From assembly GCA_049509915.1 (NCBI GenBank), contig JBEKZL010000176.1, forward strand, positions 1-19,767: a DNA stretch of 19,767 bases. The letters run 5' to 3'. Positions 15,114 through 19,767 of this stretch are shown in pieces. The stretch comes from JBEKYD01 sp049509915. Its GTDB lineage: Bacteria; Acidobacteriota; Terriglobia; Bryobacterales; Bryobacteraceae. Under the pieces are notes generated by a model. That model had not been told where the DNA came from and did not search any database. It saw only the letters and a list, made by a program, of their open reading frames with translations. The number at the start of each line of letters is the position of its first letter. The stretch's first letter is position 1. A program made the position numbers and the translations under genes.

Positions 15114-15359
15114 GTGCTGGCCAGGTTGGCGTCGGTTGACGGAATCGCCTTATTCTTCCATGGAAGGCGGTTCGATCCGGGGCCTAGAGCCTCTAACACG
15201 GCAACTGAGTCGGTGGGCACAAACGTAGAGAATGCCCAGTACGATCTCCCTTTCGATACGCCGATCATCATCACCGGCACGGACCGGGCGCTTTCGTTGG
15301 AAATCAGACGAACGGACTCTGGGACGGTGGAAGTCGCAATTCGACTGAAAGCCGGTTGA
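15114..15359 (+). CDS. Short coding-like ORF or gene fragment of unknown function
   Basis: The frame is open from about 15027 to TGA 15357-15359. The first usable start is GTG 15114, with no proper ribosome site, giving 81 residues: LASVDGIALFFHGRRFDPGP near the start, then QYDLPFDTPIIITG and LSLEIRRTDSGTVEVAIRLK at the end. By hand count, first codon positions are GC-richer than second ones (roughly 62% against 47%), which favours this strand over the minus-strand ORF in the same stretch. No family is recognised and there is no signal peptide. It may be the tail of a gene whose front was lost in the decayed 14180-15421 stretch. Confidence 0.35.
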   Translation: MLARLASVDGIALFFHGRRFDPGPRASNTATESVGTNVENAQYDLPFDTPIIITGTDRALSLEIRRTDSGTVEVAIRLKAG

Positions 15360-15421
15360 GTGCGCCTGGCCCTCGGCAGGGGCGAGAATCAACCACCGTG
15401 AGGAAGCGCGAAACCCTTCCC

Positions 15422-16171
15422 TCACCGCGTCTTCAAATGCTCCGGAAGCACCGCATACCCTTCCGGCGGCGGGAAAAGCGAAATCAGCAGTTCCAGCCGT
15501 TTCCGTAAATACCGGCTGGGCATCTGCCGCGGACCGGTTTCGATGTCGATGTCGCAGCAGGTGCCGTGCAGGTACAGTGTGAGAGTATCTTCGAAGGCTT
15601 GCCGCGCGTACTCCCGAAACAGTTTGGTTTCTTTGCGGATATTGGTCTGCCGCCGCAGCAGCGCCTGCTTCAGATGCCAGCTTTTCTCGTCCACCTCGCC
15701 GTGAACTTCCGCGTTCAGCTCCTCGCGGATGGTGCGGTAGAAGCGCTCCTGCGCCTCGATCGGCCAGCGGCGCGCCGTCAACGCCGCCAGCGCCGCGTAG
15801 AACTGGTAGTGATAATCGGCCACCTCGATTTCCTTCACCGAGAGAGCCAGTACCGTCATGTCTTCCAGTTGGTGCAGCACTGAAAAGAGCTGCCGCCCCT
15901 CGGCTGGGCGCTCGTAGCTGATGTATTCGCCGCTCTTTCCGTTGCCCTTTTCGAGGAACGGGGCCAGCAGGATGCTGATGTTGGGCAGCAGTTCGGTCAC
16001 CGCCGGGGACACGGCGGCCAGCGGATCGTTCAAGTACTGGTGTAGATCTTCTTCCGCCACTGGCAGGGCGGAGAAATACGAGTAGCGCTTCCCCAGCGGG
16101 ACCAATTCGCCGCGAACCCGCCGGGCGAATTCTTCTACCAATACTTTGGGTGGCTCGGCTTCGGTGGACAT
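15422..16171 (-). CDS. Conserved-looking cytoplasmic protein of unknown function
   Basis: A 249-residue protein. I choose ATG 16171 (MSTEAEPPKVLVEEFARRVR); a TTG 24 bases upstream is possible, and neither start has a strong ribosome site. The protein is mainly alpha-helical by appearance, with many Glu, Arg and Leu, no signal peptide and no membrane segment. Distinctive stretches are KRYSYFSALPVAEEDLHQYL, VADYHYQFYAALAALTARRW and LYLHGTCCDIDIETGPRQMP, with two adjacent cysteines near the C-terminal end. No catalytic motif is recognised. It is divergent from lpxB, with 50 bases between the starts, so the two may share a control region. It follows a decayed region, but its own frame is intact and its codon use matches the neighbours. 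Confidence 0.75.
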   Translation of the reverse strand: MSTEAEPPKVLVEEFARRVRGELVPLGKRYSYFSALPVAEEDLHQYLNDPLAAVSPAVTELLPNISILLAPFLEKGNGKSGEYISYERPAEGRQLFSVLHQLEDMTVLALSVKEIEVADYHYQFYAALAALTARRWPIEAQERFYRTIREELNAEVHGEVDEKSWHLKQALLRRQTNIRKETKLFREYARQAFEDTLTLYLHGTCCDIDIETGPRQMPSRYLRKRLELLISLFPPPEGYAVLPEHLKTR

Positions 16172-16221
16172 TCCAGGTGCCACCGATTGTAACAAGTAGC
16201 CACGCTACACTTAATGTGAGG

Positions 16222-17379
16222 ATGGTACCCAAGCGCGTTTTGGTATCGGCCGGGGAGGCGTCGGGCGATTTGTACGCCGCGCTGGTGGTGGATGAGCTCC
16301 GCGCCGCCCTTCCCGATGCCCGGTTTTTCGGCTGTACCGGACCGCGTTTGCGCGCGGCCGGTGTCGAGACCGTGGTCGATGCCGACAGCCTGGCCGTCGT
16401 CGGCCTGCTCGAAGTGGTCGCCCACTTACCCCGAATTTACGGCGAATTCCGCAAGCTCATGCGCGCCGCCGAGGCCGAGCGCCCCGATCTCGCCATCCTC
16501 ACCGATTCCCCCGATTTTCACCTCCGCGCCGCCCGCCGCCTCCACACCGCCGGAATCCCCGTCGTTTATCTGGTAGCGCCGCAAGCCTGGGCCTGGCGCA
16601 AAGGCCGCGTCCGATCCATGCGCCGCACCCTCCGCCGCCTGCTCTGCATTTTCCCATTCGAACGGGAGTTCTTCGAGCGCGCCGGCGTTCCCACCACTTA
16701 CATCGGCCATCCCCTGGCCGGCCTGGTCAGGCCCACCCTGTCGCGAGACGAGTTTTTTCGGAAACACGCGCTTTCGATCGACCGTCCATTGTTAGCAGTG
16801 TTGCCCGGAAGCCGCCGCGGAGAAGCCGCCCGCCACCTTCCCGCGCTATTGGGTGCGGTGGCCCGTCTGGTCCGCGAAAGAAAAGTGCAAGCCGTTCTTC
16901 CGGCGTCGGTTACCTCCGGGGTTACGTTTTTTCGGGAACGCCTCGGCGCGGCCCCCGTCCAGGTGTTGGAAGGAGAAAGTTGGAACGCCATGGCCCATGC
17001 CGATCTGGCTCTGGCCGCCAGCGGTACCGTAACCGTGGAAGCCGCCCTGTTGGGTACGCCCATGGTGACGTTTTATAAGGTCACCCCGCCGAGCTGGCTG
17101 GCCGGCAAGCTGCTCGTGCGGGTGCCTTTTTATACCATGGTGAACTTGATTGCCGGGCGAAGAGTGGTGCCCGAACTAATGCAAGGCGAGTTTTCCGCCG
17201 ATTCACTCTATAGCGAAGCGATTCGCCTCTTGGACGATTCCGCCGCCCGCGCTGCCATGCGCGCCGGACTGGCCGAAGTGCGCCATCTCCTGGGCGGCGA
17301 AGCCGGCCAACCGCCCGCCCAGCGCCGCGCCGCCGCCATCATCGAGGACATTCTAGAAGGACAAGCTACCCATGTTTAG
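16222..17379 (+). CDS. lpxB: Lipid-A-disaccharide synthase
   Basis: LpxB joins UDP-2,3-diacylglucosamine and lipid X to make the lipid A disaccharide at the inner face of the cytoplasmic membrane. The start is ATG 16222 (MVPKRVLVSAGEASGDLYAA), with GTGAGG just before it; the open frame reaches further upstream but is not LpxB-like there. The product is 385 residues, close to the 382 of E. coli. Family motifs are present: GEASGDLYAA, LVAPQAWAWRKGR, YIGHPL, LPGSRRGE and LAASGTVTVEAALLGTPMV. The last is the UDP-sugar binding region of this GT-B glycosyltransferase. The gene shows that the organism makes lipid A and so has an LPS-type outer membrane. Its stop overlaps the next gene's ATG by 8 bases. 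Other lpx genes are not in the window. Confidence 0.95.
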   Translation: MVPKRVLVSAGEASGDLYAALVVDELRAALPDARFFGCTGPRLRAAGVETVVDADSLAVVGLLEVVAHLPRIYGEFRKLMRAAEAERPDLAILTDSPDFHLRAARRLHTAGIPVVYLVAPQAWAWRKGRVRSMRRTLRRLLCIFPFEREFFERAGVPTTYIGHPLAGLVRPTLSRDEFFRKHALSIDRPLLAVLPGSRRGEAARHLPALLGAVARLVRERKVQAVLPASVTSGVTFFRERLGAAPVQVLEGESWNAMAHADLALAASGTVTVEAALLGTPMVTFYKVTPPSWLAGKLLVRVPFYTMVNLIAGRRVVPELMQGEFSADSLYSEAIRLLDDSAARAAMRAGLAEVRHLLGGEAGQPPAQRRAAAIIEDILEGQATHV

Positions 17380-19450
17380 CAGAACGCGTACGAGAACAGG
17401 CTCCGGTGGGACAAAGTATGGTTTTCCGTCGTCTGTCGTTCCTCCGCAACGGACAAGCGCTCGACAAACGACAAAAGGCGATCGTCTGTCCCACGCGCTG
17501 ACACCCGTCCTCGCCCTCCTCGCCCTCGCCCTCCCGCTTTCGGCCCAGCCCGAACGCCGCGGCCGCATCGACGTTCAGGACTATACGATCGACGCCGAGA
17601 TCTCTCCCAATACCCAATCGCTCAGCGCCCGCGCCGCCGTGCGCTTCATCCCCAGCGACGACGGCCTGACTTTCCTCACCTTCGAGCTCAACAACTCGCT
17701 CAACATCTCCCACGTCGACGACGCTCAGGGCAAGCCCCTCCAGACTTCGCGCAACCAGGGGGATTTCACCGTCCGCATCAATTTCCCACAGGCTCTTCCC
17801 AGGGGCCAGCCTTCCTCGCTCACCTTCTATTACGACGGCAAGCTCTCCGGCCAGGAAGAGTCACCCGTCGAAGGCATCACTTTCGCCGCCATTCATCCCG
17901 ATTACGCCTACCTGCTCTACCCCGCGCGCTGGTTCCCGGTGAGCGGCTATACCGCCGACCGCTTCGGCGCCGACCTGCGCATCACCGTTCCCACCGGCTA
18001 TTCGGTGCTCGGCAGCGGCATCGATTCCCACCAGGCCTCGGGCGACAAGAACCTGTTTGAATTCAAGATGGACCGGCCGTCTTTTCCCGGCAGCATCGCC
18101 GTAGTGAAGGACGCACCAGTCAAGGTGGATAGCGAGGGCGTCACCACCACCCTCTATTTCCGCGACCCGGAAAAGGCCATGGCCCAGGCCTACGGCGAAG
18201 AAATCGGCAAGATGATGAGCTACTTTACCGGCACTTTCGGCCTGCCGGCGTATGCTAACCTAACCATCGTCGAAACCGAACCCGGCGCGCCCAACGGCTA
18301 CGCCGCGCCGGGTATGGTGTTTCTGGCGCCCCACGGCATCACTCAATCGGTGGCCTCGCGCCTGCTCGCCAACGAAGTTTCGCGCCAATGGTGGGAGGAG
18401 CTGGTGTCTTCCGCTTCCCGCAATCACATCTGGCTCACCAACGGCACGGCCGCCTATTCCGAGCTGCTCTGGACGGAGCACACCGCCGGCGCCGGCGCCA
18501 TGGAAACCCAGTTGAACAGCGAGATGATCGGCGCGCTTACCGTCGACAACGTGCCCCTCATTCAGTCCGGCCGGCTCGACGACTACTCGCCCGAATTCTG
18601 GGCCCTCACCGGCAGCAAGGGCGCCTCCGTCATGAATATGCTGCGCTATGTCCTCGGCGACGACGCATTTTTCAAGGTGCTCAAGGAATACGCCAAACAG
18701 TGCGCCTGGCAGGCGGTGACCACTGAAGACCTGCGGAAAATCGTCCAAACCGTAACTGGCAAGGACATCGGCTACTTCTTCATTCAGTGGGTCGAATCGA
18801 GCGGCGCGCCCGAGTTCAAACTCGAATACACCATTTACCGGGTCCAGAAGGGCTTCCGCGTGATGGGCAAAATATCGCAGGATCTCGATACTTTCCGCAT
18901 GCCGGTCGAGCTCAAGATCGATACCGAAGGGAACCCCGAATCCACCCGCGTGGAAGTCATGGGCACCTCGTCGGAGTTTACCGTCGATACCTTCGGCAAG
19001 CCCAAGAATATCCAGATCGATCCCGATGGCCGCGTGCTGCGCTATAGTCCGGACGTGCGTGTCCAGGTGGCTATCCGGCGCGGCGAGCAGTACGCCGAAA
19101 TGAGCGACTTCGCCAGCGCCCTGCGCGAATACTCGAAAGCCCTGGAAACCAAACGCACCAGCTCGCTCGCCAGCTACCGTATCGGCGAGGTCTACTTCAA
19201 GCAGAGTAACCTGCAATCGGCCGCCAATTCGTTCCGCGAATGCCTCAACGGCGATCTCACCCCCAAGTGGACCGAAGTGTGGGCCCATATCAATCTCGGC
19301 TGGATCTACGACGTCACTGGCCAGCGCGACCGCGCCGTCAACGAGTACAACCTCGCTCTGCGCACCAAGGACAACACCCAAAACGCCCAGGCCGAAGCCT
19401 CCCAGTATCTGAAGGCCCCCTACCAGCGCGAAAAACGCGTCGAGCAATAG
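17372..19450 (+). CDS. Exported M1-aminopeptidase-like protein without zinc ligands, with C-terminal TPR-like region
   Basis: A 692-residue protein from ATG 17372, with GAAGGAC 8 bases upstream. It overlaps the lpxB stop by 8 bases, so the two are probably coupled. The signal-peptide core is LTPVLALLALALPLSAQ (43-59), preceded by an unusually long 42-residue front part (see 17406-17494). Residues 60-250 resemble the N-terminal beta domain of M1 peptidases. At the place of the HExxH motif it has NEVSR followed by QWW (334-341), and the third ligand position is Asn357 in WLTNG instead of WLNEG. Thus both histidines and the glutamate that bind zinc are replaced, and the GxMEN motif is also absent. 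Only Glu335 remains. From about 565 to 675 helical repeats with TPR character follow (EQYAEMSDFASALREYSKAL, AHINLGWIYDVTGQRDRAVN). It is probably a periplasmic binding or scaffold protein rather than a peptidase. Confidence 0.85.
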   Translation: MFSRTRTRTGSGGTKYGFPSSVVPPQRTSARQTTKGDRLSHALTPVLALLALALPLSAQPERRGRIDVQDYTIDAEISPNTQSLSARAAVRFIPSDDGLTFLTFELNNSLNISHVDDAQGKPLQTSRNQGDFTVRINFPQALPRGQPSSLTFYYDGKLSGQEESPVEGITFAAIHPDYAYLLYPARWFPVSGYTADRFGADLRITVPTGYSVLGSGIDSHQASGDKNLFEFKMDRPSFPGSIAVVKDAPVKVDSEGVTTTLYFRDPEKAMAQAYGEEIGKMMSYFTGTFGLPAYANLTIVETEPGAPNGYAAPGMVFLAPHGITQSVASRLLANEVSRQWWEELVSSASRNHIWLTNGTAAYSELLWTEHTAGAGAMETQLNSEMIGALTVDNVPLIQSGRLDDYSPEFWALTGSKGASVMNMLRYVLGDDAFFKVLKEYAKQCAWQAVTTEDLRKIVQTVTGKDIGYFFIQWVESSGAPEFKLEYTIYRVQKGFRVMGKISQDLDTFRMPVELKIDTEGNPESTRVEVMGTSSEFTVDTFGKPKNIQIDPDGRVLRYSPDVRVQVAIRRGEQYAEMSDFASALREYSKALETKRTSSLASYRIGEVYFKQSNLQSAANSFRECLNGDLTPKWTEVWAHINLGWIYDVTGQRDRAVNEYNLALRTKDNTQNAQAEASQYLKAPYQREKRVEQ
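17406..17494 (-). repeat. 89-bp dispersed repeat with 8-bp inverted ends, inside the signal-peptide coding region
   Basis: The element is bounded by GTGGGACA (17406-17413) and TGTCCCAC (17487-17494). Its minus-strand sequence begins GTGGGACAGACGATCG and includes TTGTCGAGCGCTTGTCC. It shares about 30 of 36 bases, without gaps, with the copy at 19601-19636 (GGACAGACGATCG, a 12-base middle and TGTCGAGCSCT). It encodes residues 12-41 of the M1-like protein. Removing it would leave a normal signal peptide (MFSRTRTRTGS joined to ALTPVLALLA). No target-site duplication is evident. Confidence 0.6.
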
Positions 19451-19463
19451 ACCTGCCAGTGGA

Positions 19464-19497
19464 GCGGGCTTTCAGCCTGCCGGGCCTTCGCCAGGCC
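19464..19497. terminator. Double hairpin after the M1-like gene
   Basis: Two adjacent stem-loops are visible: GCGGGCT/AGCCTGC (19464-19480, one mismatch) and GGCCT/AGGCC (19483-19497). They lie 13 bases after the stop of the gene at 17372-19450. There is no T tract, so this is a position-based call. The first resembles a commonly repeated GGGCTTTCAGCC palindrome. Confidence 0.4.
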
Positions 19498-19567
19498 GTA
19501 ATGGCTCGACAAGCGAAAAAAGATCTAAACTACCTCTCCGCCTGCTTGATCGGCCGGCGGTGAGCAG

Positions 19568-19640
19568 GTGGGACAGACCTGGACAGACCCGGACAGACCA
19601 GGACAGACGATCGTTTTTGGTGGTCTGTCGAGCCCTCGCC
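19568..19640 (+). repeat. Second copy of the dispersed repeat, with a 4 x 10-bp tandem array
   Basis: It begins GTGGGACA (19568-19575), as the first copy does on its strand. Four 10-bp units follow at 19571-19610: GGACAGACCT, GGACAGACCC, GGACAGACCA and GGACAGACGA. Only the last unit is present in the other copy. It then runs TCGTTTTTGGTGGTCTGTCG and ends in AGCCCTCGCC. Orientation is opposite to the copy at 17406-17494. The gap 19451-19694 has no gene I can support. Confidence 0.65.
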
Positions 19641-19694
19641 AAGGCTAGCTTAGTACCCCGTTTCATAAATACGGTCTCGTATTTCTGTTGAGCG

Positions 19695-19767
19695 CTACGC
19701 AGGAGGCTGCTGCCCCAGTTTCGCGAGCAGGCTGCCAAGGTCTTGGCGGTTGAATTTCCACTCGAAC
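19695..19767 (-). CDS. C-terminal end of a gene running in from beyond the window (possibly transposase)
   Basis: On the minus strand a frame is open from the window edge to TAG 19697-19695 and reads FEWKFNRQDLGSLLAKLGQQ plus three residues (PPA). An F-x-W-K-F-x-R-x-D/L-x-x-L-L pattern near a C-terminus is something I associate with IS630-type transposases, but 24 residues are too few to be sure. The repeats just downstream of its stop fit a mobile or repeat-rich neighbourhood. Confidence 0.35.
   Translation of the reverse strand, partial: FEWKFNRQDLGSLLAKLGQQPPA

Noticed and set aside
15150..16232. 360-codon minus-strand ORF overlapping the gene at 15422-16171
   Set aside because: Different frame from the protein-like ORF; composition is Arg/Gly-rich shadow type.
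18260..19447. 395-codon minus-strand ORF opposite the M1-like gene
   Set aside because: Shadow of the M1-like gene, which has clear family phrases and a signal peptide.
1..19767. CRISPR array, riboswitch, rRNA or complete insertion sequence
   Set aside because: No regularly spaced repeats of CRISPR size, no recognisable riboswitch core or rRNA sequence, and no full transposase ORF.

Overview
The window looks like a chromosomal segment from a GC-rich Gram-negative bacterium. It is most plausibly an acidobacterium of the Solibacter/Bryobacter type. That placement is inferred from the look of the proteins (short secreted proteins with LLAQ/LSAQ-type signal peptides, TPR-tailed M1-like protein, high-GC codon use) and from lpxB, which implies lipid A; no database search was possible.

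Layout. (1) 224-821: a small ORF overlapping a nucleotidyltransferase-fold gene that is interrupted by one in-frame amber codon. (2) 902-4387: tRNA-Arg(CCU), then dnaE (replicative polymerase alpha subunit), whose 3' part carries an internal deletion plus frameshift in the OB-fold domain. (3) 4467-5646, minus strand: tRNA-Gly(GCC), a secreted protein starting 15 nt after the tRNA, and a coiled-coil protein built on five 33-bp repeats. (4) 5870-11035: the replication block dnaA-dnaN-gyrB. DnaA-box-like 9-mers lie both upstream of dnaA and in the dnaA-dnaN gap, which also holds an AT-rich stretch with TAG at exact 10-bp steps; this is a candidate (possibly bipartite) oriC. recF is not between dnaN and gyrB. 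(5) 11135-12733, minus strand: acpP-fabF, the fatty-acid synthesis pair. (6) 13106-14179: a secreted protein with a glycine zipper and a Gly/Tyr/Pro tail. (7) 14180-15421: a decayed stretch with two overlapping minus-strand gene remnants, one resembling dCTP deaminase, and a plus-strand coding-like fragment. (8) 15422-19450: an unrecognised minus-strand gene, lpxB (lipid A disaccharide synthase), and, overlapping it by 8 nt, an exported M1-aminopeptidase-like protein that has lost all three zinc ligands and has a C-terminal TPR-like region. (9) 19451-19767: hairpins, a short dispersed repeat with a 4 x 10-bp tandem array, and the C-terminal end of another minus-strand gene.

Most of the core is housekeeping: replication initiation and elongation (DnaA, beta clamp, gyrase B, Pol III alpha), fatty-acid elongation and lipid A synthesis. 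The more unusual features are the damaged dnaE 3' end, the phased motifs around dnaA, the catalytically dead M1-like protein, and a dispersed repeat that appears to have inserted into that protein's signal-peptide coding region and recurs in opposite orientation just downstream. I see no convincing new multi-gene system. The best candidate for an accessory system is the broken dCTP-deaminase-like pair at 14248-15044.
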